64,000 nt of DNA from Euphorbia lathyris (Eukaryota > Streptophyta > Magnoliopsida > Malpighiales > Euphorbiaceae): assembly GCF_963576675.1 (NCBI RefSeq), contig NC_088919.1, forward strand, positions 40,632,501-40,696,500. Direction: 5' to 3'. Within the stretch, counting starts at the first letter, position 1, and each line of letters opens with the position of its first letter. This document shows, one piece after another, positions 11,499 to 22,900 of this stretch. The position numbers and the translations under genes were made by a program. Under the pieces are notes generated by a model. That model was not told where the DNA came from. It did no database searches and was given only the letters and a program-made list of their open reading frames with translations.

Positions 11499-12575
11499 CT
11501 TCAATTTGTAAGCTTCACATACTATATTGGCTTAAGGTTCAATTTGCACCCTATTCTATATATTAGAAGTCAATTAGATACACATTCTTTTAAAATCAAC
11601 AAATCAGTCTCCAACCTATATCAAAGCCACCAAATAGTAAAAACCAAAAAAAAGAAGCATAATTAGGTGGAATATAAATAAGATATACCAACTCAAAATC
11701 GGCCATTTGCGAGGAAGTTATTGAAGTTTTAGGATTCCTCCTTGGCAAAGTGACTGGTTATGAACTGAATGAAGGAAAAATATTGTTAATGAACATATAT
11801 GAGAAGGTTCTATGGTAGATAAGTTTAAGCATATGAATTACCAAAATCTGAAATTGAAACAATACCAAAAACTACAAAAGAACAAAGTAGGTTGCTCAAA
11901 GTCTGATGCCCTCTTAATTGATTGAGGATGAATAAAGCCGAAATCGGTAATATTAGGATCAAGAGAGAAGAATCTCATATTGAAAATTACTTTAGTCAAT
12001 TGCATATTAAATTTGTCTGGCTAACTTTGTGGCGTCTTATGTTTCACGAAGATTCCGACTCATTGAAAATGTAAATTATGGCATCTAAAAAGTTTATTTT
12101 GATAATATAATTTAAAAAAGGAAACGAAGAACTATGCTTTTCTTTTCCAAAATCTACTGAAAACTCCAAGTGTGTAGCATGATGAATAAACTATAGTTTC
12201 TCAGAAGGTATAGTTACAAAAATTGTAGGATATTATAGTAAAAATCCAACATCAAGATGAATTTACAACAAACTCTATCAAACCACTCAGAATTGATGCT
12301 TATACCGTTCTAGACAAACAAATAACTAAATTTAATCAAAGGTATCAGTAAGACAGGACAGACAAACCATAATTCGCACTAGGAAACTACACATTAAATT
12401 ATCCCGTGATTAAAACAATTCGATATTTGACAAAACAACCAAAGCATATGCAATTCCAAGTACCAAGAACCTCGACAGATTATTTCAAAGTGTTCTTTTG
12501 AAAACAGAGATAGAAAACGTGGTTACCTTAGAAGACAGTTTACAATTTCTTGTTTTTTTGTTCATAAGCTAATGC
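11499..12575. other. AT-rich stretch, no gene seen
   Basis: I see no coding frame, LTR or clear inverted repeat. It may be intronic or 3' flanking sequence of the minus-strand gene fragments to the right. Confidence 0.4.
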
Positions 12576-12579
12576 CTAC

Positions 12580-12840
12580 TATCCAATCAACTTTGAGCAT
12601 TCTCATTGAACACTATGCCGCAGACAGAAGATATGGATATCTCAATGATGTTGTAAAATTCCCTGAAATAAAAACAATATTAGTCATATAAAATCAACTT
12701 ATTTTGAGTGGAAGAAACGAGAAACCTGCATTTGTTATTGCTGGAGGATTCAGATTAAACTGTTCTCCAACATGAGGCAAAAAAGAAGTTCCCAGATAGA
12801 GAGAAATGGGGTTGTTATCATTATTAGAAACATGAACGAG
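12580..12840 (-). pseudogene. unrecognised two-exon fragment
   Basis: On the minus strand a ~35-codon open stretch with a protein-like composition (NNPISLYLGTSFLPHVGEQF and following) ends at a GT donor. About 60 nt later, after TTTATTTCAG, a second short frame can be joined that ends in YPYLLSAA and a stop. The two join in phase. I do not recognise the family. It lies on the same strand as the B3 and UPL-like fragments further right, so it could be the last exons of one of them or another captured piece. Support is composition and splice sites only. Confidence 0.3.
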
Positions 12841-13608
12841 CCAGGGCAATCAACACAATAATTTGTAAAAAACAGTATGACAACTAATGAGCATTTTCAT
12901 CAACAGAGAGAAAATCATGTACATCCACAAAAGCTCTGAAGTGAGAGCTGACTGAGACAGTTACCAGAGTGACATTTTAGTGTTAAATATTTGCACGAAA
13001 AGTAAAATTCTGGAGTTAAATATATCTCCCATCCTAATCTAGTAATTGAGCACTTTGTTGACCAGAATAAGATAGACAAAATAAAAAAACTTTTAACTCC
13101 ACCAAACCTGCCAGTAACCTTTTTCCGCTAGAGGGACATATGTTTGGTAAGTTGGTCATCCTTGAAGAGTCTCCAGTCAAAACCTCCAATTACAACCTAA
13201 TCCTGGTGTTGCTCGATTTAACCAAATGGATCTAGTTTGGACATCCATTAACTATAACATCAATCCAAACAGTAGCAAAAAGCAGACAAAAACAATTGTT
13301 GGAAACATTCATTTCGCTATATTTTGGAGGAACTCATTCAATTTCTAATGAAATTTAAGAAATAAAGAACGAAACCTTACGCAATGAAAAGGAAGCTCCT
13401 GCAACATGAATTGTGATATCGCTGGGGTTTCTGTGAGAAAATCGTGCAAAAGTTTAAAAAAAAGGACAAATTAAAAGATAGAAAGGAAGAGAAGCATAAG
13501 AATTAAGAAACTATTGACTTCTCATCAACATTAGTTAAACTTATGAATTTTCTACCTAATAAACAGAGCTAACCAATCAATGGGGGTAACGTAGAGTACC
13601 TTTTAACT
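12841..13608. other. no gene seen
   Basis: AT-rich sequence between the unknown exon pair and the B3 fragment. No coding frame or repeat structure stands out. Confidence 0.35.
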
Positions 13609-14330
13609 TTAGATTCTATTCTCATACGTACCATCTTCAGATGCACGAAATATTGAAACTTTCACAACCCCTCTATTTTTTAGCAGCTCAAGAACACAAA
13701 CATCTCCTTTTTCTAGATTATTGTCCATAGAAAATGCACTCCATCCTTGTCCAATATCGCAAAAGTTAAACCCTCTTTTATAGAGATGAATTTCCCACTC
13801 CCTTCCATCAGCAACTTGAAGTTTCATATGCCTACGAGCTTCATTTAGATACCCGGAAAAACTAATCAGCAGAAAATGCAATACAATGTAGGGTGAGCTA
13901 CAGCTATATCTTTTTTTTTTTGAAATTGCTACAACAATATATTATTTCAATCCAAAAACTGAAAGGCTTCATTCATTGACATCTCATATAAAGGCTTACC
14001 AATATGGTATTATGAAAATTATATGGACGCCACGAAACCATAAAAGAAGGATTTTTAGGCATGTACTTCCTAGCAACAGTCATTGCCCTCTCACTTTTTG
14101 GGGTAGCGTCGGCATATTTGAACTTTCTACTCTTAATAATTTCTATTTCTTTTTCTTCACATTCAGCAAATCATGTTTCACCTGAACTTGATAAATTCAC
14201 TATTAGAAAAGAAATAAATACAAGAGAGAAGGGTTTTGAGAGCATCATTTTATGGAAAGAGAATCCAAATGCTGCAAAGATCTTACCGGATCCACATTTA
14301 ACTCCATCATTTCGATGTTCCTTGTTCTAA
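13609..14330 (-). pseudogene. REM/VRN1-type B3 domain fragment
   Basis: Two exons on the minus strand encode one B3 DNA-binding domain. The upstream exon (14181 to 14000) carries SERAMTVARKYMPKNPSFMV and ends at donor GTAAGC. The downstream exon (13861 to 13609) carries GYLNEARRHMKL, GWSAFSMDNNLEKGDVCVLEL and a KVSIFR end, the classic second half of REM B3 domains. Three defects are seen or inferred. TGA at 14171-14173 is in frame. The acceptor-to-frame spacing is off by one at a five-T run (13857-13861). No N-terminal B3 domain is found. A possible further exon ends at donor 14286. It is likely a decayed or captured copy, distinct from the VRN1-type gene at 32-40 kb. Confidence 0.72.
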
Positions 14331-14394
14331 CTCTGAAATTCTGTGTTTGCCCAATCCGTAGCCAACAGTTGTTCTAACTCTGAAATTCTTTGTT

Positions 14395-14735
14395 TGCCCA
14401 ATTTCTCTCGTGCAACATTTAAGTTCCACATAATGATTTGCTCCTCTTGTTATTCATCACCTTCCAGCCGCCAGATTCTCATCAACACTAGAAGAGTTAA
14501 GTGAGTTGAGTGCCTGTAGCACCTGAAGTCGAGCAGTACCAGCAATGGATCCAGAACTGAGACCCAACATGTGTGTATTCCTCAAGGTGACAAGTTCACT
14601 GACAGTTAAATTGCTTAAACTATGAGCTAATACTGAAAGTTCAGATGTAAAGAACTTCCAATGTGATGTTGCCACTTAAGCCAACTTCTTCAGCACTTCT
14701 CCAATTAGCATATAAACTTTATCGGACTGCCTAAA
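14395..14735 (-). pseudogene. UPL1/UPL2-type HECT E3 ligase fragment
   Basis: The minus strand encodes segments that match the long middle region of plant UPL1/UPL2 ubiquitin ligases: KVYMLIGEVLKKLA, then KFFTSELSVLAHSLSNLTVS, NTHMLGLSSGSIAGTA and LQVLQALNSLNSS, then EEQIIMWNLNVARE. An intron acceptor (TTATTTAG) precedes the first segment at 14731. Several in-frame stops separate the parts, so no protein can be made. Only ~110 residues of a protein of several thousand residues are present, with no HECT domain. It lies head-to-tail with the B3 fragment, and even in the same frame, which suggests fragment shuffling rather than two neighbouring genes. Identification is from memory of the family. 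Confidence 0.55.
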
Positions 14736-16001
14736 TAAGTTAACATAAAATATTAGTTCTCATTTTCAACTACATTGCATTGTCAACGAAAACAAAATTG
14801 GAGAAAACAGGGCAGGAAAAGAGAAAATACAAAAACAGATGACTGGTGCATTGCTCATCATCACAACTTATATAAGAAAAACAAGATAGAATATTCAAAT
14901 ATAAGAAGCAGTTTGAACAGTACCCTTCAGGACGTGCAAAAACAAGAAAATTCTCAAGATGCTCTGCCTCATTGCAAAACTTTTAGCACCATATGTTGCC
15001 ATTGATTAAAATTGACGTGTAGTGCAGTATAAAAAATGTTGGCAGCCAACTAATAAATCGCTCAAGTTTATCTATGTGGTATACCACATTGAAACTTTAA
15101 ACATAAAATACAAAATACCAAATAACCATTTTGAAACTTTAAATAAAAAAAATGCCAACTAAGCTACAAGTTTACAACAGATTCATGAACAACGACAAAC
15201 AAATTAAAAGATAGCTGCTCCAAACCATGGCATCATCCTTCAATTACAGAAAATGAGTAAACTTACTACTATGTAATTGCTTCTATAGTCAATTATGAGA
15301 GGCTTTTCAAGATTTAAAACAACATTGTTTCAATGAACATTATATACTACAAGTTATCTAATCAATGGTAGGTGGATTTTTAAATTAGCAATCTAGTGCC
15401 TTTTCACTGTCTTGAATAGTTGCATTCAGTCATTTAAGGCTATCGATCTACCAAGCATTCAAAGTTTCGAACTTCAAGGGACAGGGTTAGTGTATTGACA
15501 GAACTGAAAAATGTGATTTCCTTTCGGGTTAGAGACTGATTGTAGAGTAGAGGAAGACACAAATCAAAGTTACATCAAATGTTTCTTAGGCATATGTTTA
15601 CTCAATCATCCAGAATTCCATATTTCATGTCAAAATCTCATTTCAATTCCATAAAATTAGGATTCACACTTACATAAGTGGAATTGACCCGGTTATCTTA
15701 ACGGAGAGAGGATGGGTCGTGCTTCAAATGGCTAATGGCTTCAATAAAGGCCGATGAGTGACTACCATTGTGATTGCGTTCCGTGAAGCTTCAAAAATAG
15801 CAAAAGGAGAGGGGGCTAGCCAACAAGGAGGAGGGAGCTGATGAACGGAAGTGGCGGTGACGATGGTGTAGCCGAGGCAGGTGGGTCATCTGAGAAGAGA
15901 ATATGAATGGGGATTTTAGGGTTTTGTTGGACAAATTGAAACGCAGAGGAGAGGGCAAGTAGAAAGGGGGAAGGTATAAACTCAAGCGGGAAATGAAAAG
16001 T
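14736..16001. other. non-coding; possible minus-strand gene leader at right end
   Basis: Most of this stretch has no readable gene. Near 15890-15990 the minus strand looks like a plant 5' leader, with pyrimidine-rich sequence followed by AAAACCCTAAAATCCCC and a TTCTCTTCTCAG before an ATG. The frame from that ATG is short (about 35 codons). It may be the leader of the broken minus-strand gene or genes to the left. The MULE at 16002 begins just upstream of it. Confidence 0.3.
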
Positions 16002-16140
16002 GGGTTACTAAACCCACCCCTAAATTCACACTTCCAGCCTCGGAAAAAGATGTAACCGCCCTTTTCCCAAAAACTAAAAATTCCCAATCCCTCCCAAACT
16101 CTCTCAAAGTCTCCCAAATACATTTTGATCCGAATCAAAG

Positions 16141-17895
16141 ATGACACGTTTGATGGAAGACAATCCGTTATCACCGGGAAGAGACGAGAGTGATGCTGTG
16201 TCTGAAGTCGAGGTATTTTTCGGATTGAACTTCCTTTGATTTCTGTACTCTGATTTTCAAAAAATTTTGCTGGTTCGACACGCGGGCGTATGAACATCAC
16301 GCCTCACCACGTGGTGGGGCGTATGAGTATCACGCCGCACCTTGTGGTGAGGTGTGATAGCCATACGCCCCACCACGTGGTGAGGCGTGATGTTCATAGG
16401 CCCCACCACAAGGTGGGGCGTGATGCTCACACGCCCGAGTGTGTTTGTGGCTGTTTTTCGGGGTTAGACACCGAAACGCTGTAGAAATGTCACGTTTTTT
16501 AATGTAATGTTCGTTATTTATCATTTACAGGATGTTTCGTGGGAAGAATTTCACGGAAACGGCATAGATTACAGTTCGCAGTTTTTTCCCAAACAAACAT
16601 TTCAAACATATCATGAAGCTATTAACTGGGCAAAACAGACGGCAATTGGGATCGGGTTCGAGTTAACCACAGCGTTGCACAAGACGGGGGGCAAGTCAAA
16701 GTGGATATTGGTTAAATGTGCTCGTGGTGTTAAGAATTATAAAAGGAAAAAGGATATGGATATGGATGTTGTACTACGGAAGAATATAAAAACAAAGTAC
16801 TGTGGTTGCAAATTCCAGATAAAGGTTGTGGAAATGGCTGAATTGGGCGGTTGGGTGGTGAACGAGATTACTGGAGATAGAGGACATCACTGTCATCAGC
16901 AGGCTGTATATCATCAGGGCTGAGGATCATCGATTTTTTCAATCTCTTGTGGAAAAGGTTGAAAAATTAGATCCTTCAATGGTTCGTAGCATATCGATGT
17001 ACATTCATGATCAGATAAACCCGGAACAGAGTGGCTTCAAAGAACCTGAGGTCAGAGACACTGTTAGGGGTAGACCAAAGGGAAATTCATCAACGAAACG
17101 AAATCTGAGTGCATGGGAGTACAGTCAACGAGGTCGAGCACGGTCATCAGGTTCGAGGAGTAGTCGTAGTCGAGGCCATTCCTCATCCTCATCTGTGCAT
17201 AACAGCCAGATGCCTGGTATATTTTATTTTATTAATATATATGTTGAAGTTAAAGTAAATATATTTTTGTTGATTAATTTCATATATTAATATTTTCAGT
17301 CGGATTTTATGCGGATATCGCCGGTTACCAGCATTTACATTGGGTTCAAGGTCTCATCGTACCATTTATTACTGGATTCCATGATGTTGTAGCAGATGGT
17401 AACTGTGGATTTCATGTTTTAGCCAATGTCATCACCTATAACCAAGATGAGTGAAAGTTGATGAGAGTGCTCATAGAGATTGAGATGTGGGCAAACCGTG
17501 ATTTGTATGCGCCAGTATACGGGAACGAATTTGATGCTGCCCTCACACGTATTAAATGGGCAGGAGCGAGTTGTGGTGAGTCCCACTGGATGGTGAGTCC
17601 GGATGACTTATATGCTGCTGCATCTGTATTGAACGCAGTAATATTCCTCTTTACTACACAACAGTTAGGATGTTTCACTATACTGCCGATGCGTTCGGAC
17701 GATGGAAGACCACCAGAGCGAGAGATTGTGATTTGTCATTTGGGGAGTTATCATCACTACATACGTCTTCATTTACATCCTACGTTTCCAGTGCCTCCCA
17801 TTGCCACTCAATGGCGTTTATTTCGTCATCCGAGTGTTCATCACTTGGAGAATCTATACGCTGAAAGGAGAGAGAATTGGACTAGATTATATTAG
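16141..17895 (+). pseudogene. FAR1-type DNA-binding plus OTU-like protease gene of the MULE
   Basis: The inferred exons are 16141-16212, 16531-17216 and 17300-17895, joined at GT-AG introns in compatible phases. Exon 2 encodes a FAR1/WRKY-GCM1-like zinc module (YCGCKF then GHHCHQ). It is followed by a Ser/Arg-rich linker after a one-base frameshift near 16915. Exon 3 encodes an OTU-like cysteine protease domain with VVADGNCGF (Cys codon 17404-17406) and a downstream HHYIRL containing the likely His. TGA at 17452-17454 replaces a probable Trp. OTU domains cleave ubiquitin-like conjugates in other proteins, but activity here is not supported given two lesions. Plant transposons of several types carry such protease genes. 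Confidence 0.68.
16283..16440. repeat. GC-rich palindromic array in MULE intron
   Basis: About five units alternate in orientation around CACGTGGTG or CAAGGTGGGG cores, joined by GGCGTGAT / ATCACGCC arms. Neighbouring units can fold on each other, so the array can form long hairpins. It lies in the first intron of the OTU gene and contrasts sharply with the AT-rich surroundings. The same kind of array is at 18056-18236, 42425-42595 and 42845-42920. Confidence 0.75.
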
Positions 17896-18055
17896 TTTTA
17901 TATGTTGTGATTAATAATATTTATTAATTAACTTATATTATTTTTACTGATTTTAGGACTAAATTGTATCGCTTTTTTAGGTTTTAAGTACAATTCTGTA
18001 GTTACGGGTTTAACGGCCTATTTGCGGGGGGAGGGGAAGCTATTGTTTTTGCTCT

Positions 18056-18236
18056 CCCGACACGCGGGCATGTGGTTATCACGTTCGACCACGTGATCGG
18101 ACGTGATAGCCCCACGCCCCACTGCAAGGTCGGGCAGTTGGCTATCACGCCCGACCAGGCGGTGAGGCGTGTGTCTATCACGACCGACCACGTGGTGAGG
18201 CGTGATAGCCACACGCCCGTGTGTCGGGAGAGAAAA
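18056..18236. repeat. GC-rich palindromic array near right MULE end
   Basis: The outer arms CTCTCCCGACAC...GGTTATCACG and CGTGATAGCC...GTGTCGGGAGAG pair over about 30 bases. Internal GACCACGTGGT-type palindromes lie between them. It is the same sequence family as the intron array. Confidence 0.75.
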
Positions 18237-18331
18237 AAATAGCTTTTCCCCCACCCAAAACCCATGAAAGGGCATTTTCGTCCTTTCACAGGGCTAGAGG
18301 TGGGAATTTGGGACTGGGTTTAACAACACCC

Positions 18332-18650
18332 AATGAAAATGGAAAGAAAAACAAGCGGTAAAAAGAACACGGGAGAGAAAAGGAGAAATGTATTTAACAT
18401 TGAAATATTAAGTTATTTTTTATTTTTTTATGAAATTTTATTTTTATATTACACTAAAAAAAATTACATTTTAATGCATTTACATTTTTGTTTTTTGATG
18501 AAATACATTTTATTTTTAAAACAAGCTAAAATTTTGATAAAAGAAGCGCAGGTGTAAATGTTAAATATGATTCAACTATTTTTTATTAACATTGTTTTTA
18601 ATTATAAAATAATTTATACTTTTTTTTTTGGGGATAAGGTATACACTTAT
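18332..18650. other. AT-rich flank, left part of a GGATAAG-type MITE
   Basis: No gene. At 18630 the sequence GGGATAAGGTATAC resembles the terminal repeat of the MITE family seen at 26624. The element is interrupted by LINE B, whose target-site duplication GGTATACACTTAT lies at 18638-18650. Confidence 0.45.
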
Positions 18651-18655
18651 CCACC

Positions 18656-19984
18656 ATGGATTATCTAGATAACTACCTCGGTATAGAGGTTCTCTTTAAT
18701 CCAAAGGCCCCTTTTCATAATTCGCAATCGCGTATCCCGCAACCACAGATTGCTTCGATTTCACAGGATCCTTTGAGAAAGCCTAATTTGGCGGTGCAGG
18801 GCAGGTCATTTGCGAAGGTCCTTGCTGGGAATCTGGATCCGACTCCTTGCTCGTCTGCTGTGATTTCTGATATTGGCGGTCTTCGGTCGGTTAGAATTTC
18901 TCAATCTGCCTATGATAGGCGTGCGGCCTTTTGCTCCTCATCTCTCATTGGCAGGTTAATCTTAAACAAAGGAGATGCCCCATGGAAGGTTCTTTCTCTT
19001 AAGGAAACTTTAACAAAGGTTTGGGGTTTGAAGGATTCTTGGCGACTGATATCTATCGGGAGAGGCTTTTTTCATGTGGTTTTGGGATCCCAGGAGATCA
19101 AGAATCAATTGCTAGCGCAGGGCATTATCAATACTAAGCCAGGTACTTTTCGTTTGCAACCATGGGTTCCGGACTTTGACCCCTATGCTGAGAAGTCTAC
19201 AAATGCTCAGGTTTGGGTTAGATTATATTCTCTTCCATGGGAGTATTGGGATCCTCATATTCTTTCAGATATTTCAAAGGGTATTGGAGGGCTTATACGA
19301 TTTGATAATACCACTCTTGAAGGTGAGTTTGGTCATTATGATAGAATGTTAATTGATGTGGATTTGATGAATGAGCTTCCTATTAAAATGGGCATTGAGA
19401 AAGAAGGAAAACAAATTTGGATTGATGTGGTGTATGAGAGATTACCAAGCTTCTGTAAAGTTTGTTCAAACATTGGCCACATGGCTTATGACTGCAGGAA
19501 AAATAAAAAACCATTGGAAAAGGTTCTAGAGGCTCCGGTTATTGAAAAAAAACGTACAATGGTTTCACAGGAGAGGAAGTTTGTGAAAAAGCCTAATGCA
19601 ATTCAGACCGAGGTGCCTGTTCAACATGCCACTTCACGGATTGTTTTTGAGCTTAGGCCTCCTGCTGATACTGGTTGTGTGGTGGAGGTTGTTCTACCTA
19701 GCAGCCCGCAACTTAGGAAGGAGGATGAATTCAGTTGTGATAAAACTGATAGGCCGGATTCACCTGGAATGGACAATATTCTCACTAGATATGAGGGAGC
19801 TGATTCAGCATCTGAATCATCATCCCGTACTAAATCCTGGGCTGATATGGCAGAGGAGGATGACAATAGCTGGAACACAGTTAACACTAAGAAAGTAAGG
19901 CGGAGGGAAAAAATTATGACAACAACGGAGAATTTGCCAGCTCGAAACAAACGAGCCAGTAAACCTCCGGTCCGTTTTAAATGA
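18656..19984 (+). CDS. LINE B ORF1: DUF4283 and CCHC RNA-binding protein
   Basis: This is an intact 442-codon ORF. An N-terminal linker is followed by a DUF4283-like region (about residues 85-215, with RLQPWVPDFDPYAE and WVRLYSLPWEYW). A CCHC zinc knuckle (CKVCSNIGHMAYDC, about residues 266-279) and an acidic then basic tail complete it. Proteins of this kind coat LINE RNA and act as chaperones in target-primed reverse transcription. The ATG sits in a strong plant initiation context. The stop TGA at 19982-19984 overlaps the ORF2 ATG, suggesting termination-reinitiation for ORF2. It could still make protein although its ORF2 is broken. Confidence 0.88.
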   Translation: MDYLDNYLGIEVLFNPKAPFHNSQSRIPQPQIASISQDPLRKPNLAVQGRSFAKVLAGNLDPTPCSSAVISDIGGLRSVRISQSAYDRRAAFCSSSLIGRLILNKGDAPWKVLSLKETLTKVWGLKDSWRLISIGRGFFHVVLGSQEIKNQLLAQGIINTKPGTFRLQPWVPDFDPYAEKSTNAQVWVRLYSLPWEYWDPHILSDISKGIGGLIRFDNTTLEGEFGHYDRMLIDVDLMNELPIKMGIEKEGKQIWIDVVYERLPSFCKVCSNIGHMAYDCRKNKKPLEKVLEAPVIEKKRTMVSQERKFVKKPNAIQTEVPVQHATSRIVFELRPPADTGCVVEVVLPSSPQLRKEDEFSCDKTDRPDSPGMDNILTRYEGADSASESSSRTKSWADMAEEDDNSWNTVNTKKVRRREKIMTTTENLPARNKRASKPPVRFK

Positions 19985-22900
19985 TCTTTCTTTACTGGAA
20001 TTGTAGGGGTATTCTTAATAGGGATACTCAGGGTTACTTGCATCATTTGTGTTCTCTTCATAAACCGGATTTTCTTTGTTTAGCTGAGCCTATGGTGCAG
20101 TTCAGTTCTGTTAATGAGGCCTTCTGGAGAAGGCTTGGTTTGTCTTTAATTGCTATAAACAATAAGGAGCTTCCAACTCTATGGGTTTTTGCAAAGATTA
20201 ATTCTTCCATGGTTACCAATATTTGTTTCAGACATGAACAATTTGTTATTCTGAGTTTGTCTAATTTAAATACTTTTGTCTGCTTTGTTTACGGGAGCAT
20301 TTGGGCAAATAGACGTGTCACTATGTTTGATGATATTTTGGCTCATCAAAATAGGTTGAATGGGCATTGGGTGCTTCTTGGAGATTTTAATTCTGTCCTT
20401 GGATCTCATGAGAAATCGGGACGGGCTCCTGCTTTGCGTCCTTGTAGGGAGTTTCGTGATTTTATTGATTCTGGTTCTTTTGTTGATGGTCCTACTCATG
20501 GGGCCTTCTTTACTTGGTCTAATGGTAGGTCTGGCTCTGCGCGGGTTGAATGTCGGCTGGATAGAGTTTTATTATCTGCTTTATTCTCGGACTTCTGGGA
20601 ATCGATTTGCAGTTTGGCTTTGCCGCGACATCACTCTGACCATTGCCCTTTGATGTTTAGCTGCTCCAAGGGGAATCGCCCTATCTCTAGATTCAGATTT
20701 CAGTCTATGTGGATTCTGCATCCGGGGGATTAGGGAGGTGATTGCTGATTTTTGGAATGGAATGCATCCTAGCTTACCTCCTATGCAAGCTTTATGCGAT
20801 AAACTCAGGCGACTTCGGCCGGTGCTCCGTCACTGGAATAAAGTGGTTTTTGGTAACATTGATATGTGTCTCACTGATGCTGAGACGGATCTGGCCCGTG
20901 TGCAGGCAGAAATCTCTGAGAATGGGTTTACTCCTGAACTACATCATGAGGAGATGAATGCTCATGCACACTTGGATAATATTTTGCATAGAAAGGAGGT
21001 TTTTTTGCGTGACAATAGCAGAGTTAGATGGCTTAAGGAGGGAGATCAAAATACCAGCTTCTTCCATCGTATGGCATCTATTCGAGCTGCTGCCTCTGGG
21101 ATTTCGGTGCTTCAAATTGAGGATGAGCTGGTCTTTAATCCGAATCAAATTGGGACACATATTGCTGAATTTTATTCAAGTCTTTTTAAAAATGACGAGG
21201 TCTTACCGCAGAATTATGATCTAGTTTATGAGGTTGTTCCACATCTTGTCTCTGACTTGGATAATGATTTGCTTACTCATTGTCCGGATATGAATGAAGT
21301 TCGTATGGCAGTCTTTGCAATGGATAACAGTAGTTCTCCTGGACCTGATGGGTTTTCTGGGGTCTTTTTTCAGTCTTTTTGGGATATTGTTGGTGCTGAT
21401 GTGTTTGCTGTTGTCAAAAGCTTCTTTATGAGTGGCATGATACATCCTGGCCTGTGCTCCAGTATTATGGTCCTTATCCCGAAGGTGGAGGGTGCGATAT
21501 CTCTTTATCAGTATAGGCCTATTGCAATGAGCAACTTTAGTTATAAAATAATTGCAAAAATTTTGGCTGATAGACTCGCTTCTATTGCATCTCGCATTGT
21601 TTCTCAAAATCAATTTGGATTTATTCCTGGACGAAGTATTCACCAATGCATTTCGCTTGCTTCTGAAGGCACTAATATGCTTCGTAAAAAGTGTTTTGGA
21701 GGGAACTTATCCTTGAAGGTTGACATCAGGAAAGCTTTTGACACTTTAAATTGGAATTTTTTACTTGCCGTGATGGACGCTTTTGGTTTCTCTATTCAAT
21801 TCAGAGACTGGATTCTGAATGTTTTATCTGCATCTCGGATTTCAATTTTGAACAATGGAGCCATTAGGGGATATTTCAGATGTTCAAGAGGAGTTCGACA
21901 AGGCGATCCGCTGTCTCCTATATTGTTTGGTATTGCCGAGGACTTTCTTAGTCGTTGGTTGCTTCACCTCATGGATACTGGGCGACTTGCTCCAATGCAA
22001 TATACTTCTGCAAAGGTGTTTCCGACTCATTTATTTTATGCTGATGACATTCTTCTCTTCTGCAGGGCCTCTTCGGGTAATCTAGCTGTTATTAAAGGTG
22101 TATTTGAGTTGTATGGATCTATCTCGGGTCAGTGTGTTAGTTGGAACAAATCTGAATTATTTCTGGGCTCCTTTGTTTCTTCTGGACGTGGTAATCGTCT
22201 TGCTGATATTATTGGTATTCGTCAAGGGTCTGTTCCATTTCGCTATCTTGGAGTCCCTTTGTTTTTTGGTTTACCAAAGACACGACATCTGACTAGTTTG
22301 ATGGATAGGGTGCCTGCTCACTTTGCTAAATGGAAAGGGCATTGTTTGTCTATGGCTGGGAGAGTGGCTCTGGTAAATTCTGTAATTACTGGTAGCTTCA
22401 TTTACTCTTTTAGCATTTATAAGTGGCCCTCTGCGCTGCTTACACGTATGACTAGGCATATGAGGAATTTTATTTGGTCTGGGTCCATTAATTGCAAGAA
22501 GCTTGTCACTGTCCCTTGGAAAATTTGTTGTCAAAACTTCAAGGATGGAGGTCTTGGAATCAAGAATCTATATATTCTAAACAAAGCGTTGAATGGAAAG
22601 ATGGCTTGGGGTCTTCTTCAAGAAAAGTCTCTCTGCTTTAACTTACTTAGAACTCGTTTTCTCAATAAAGCACGACATTATATCATGAATTCTTCTATTT
22701 GGGGCTCGATAAAATCCATTTATTCTGAAGTTGAGCATCACTGTTTTTGGTGGATTGGTCAGCACTCTGAACTTAATTTTTGGAATGGGGCCTGGATGCG
22801 TCATTCACTGGCTGCACAGGTTGGCCTATCTGCTAGTCAACAGCGTCGTTGTTTTGATTTGGTGGAGGATTATTTGGATGGTAATAATTGGCACAATCTG

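Larger units (their letters stand above)
16002..18331 (+). mobile_element. Mutator-like element (MULE) carrying an OTU-type gene
   Basis: The ends form imperfect inverted repeats of ~30 bp: GGGTTACTAAACCCA on the left, and the complement of TGGGTTTAACAACACCC on the right. The flanks repeat AATGAAAA (15992-15999 and 18332-18339), extendable to 9 bp with one mismatch, as expected for a MULE. Inside are a spliced gene with a FAR1-type domain and an OTU-like domain, and two GC-rich palindrome arrays. I see no DDE transposase, so the element is probably non-autonomous. A smaller relative lies at 42171-43023. Confidence 0.75.

Noticed and set aside
13609..14330. A functional B3 transcription factor gene
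   Set aside because: In-frame TGA, a phase mismatch at the intron and no complete first exon make it a fragment.
15791..16300. 169-codon minus-strand ORF
   Set aside because: It crosses the MULE terminus and the flanking leader-like DNA, has a skewed Ser/Pro/Arg composition and no family resemblance; a chance frame.
16283..16440. Palindromic repeats as CRISPR-like or as an rho-type terminator cluster
   Set aside because: The units alternate in orientation without unique spacers and lie in the intron of a plant transposon gene.
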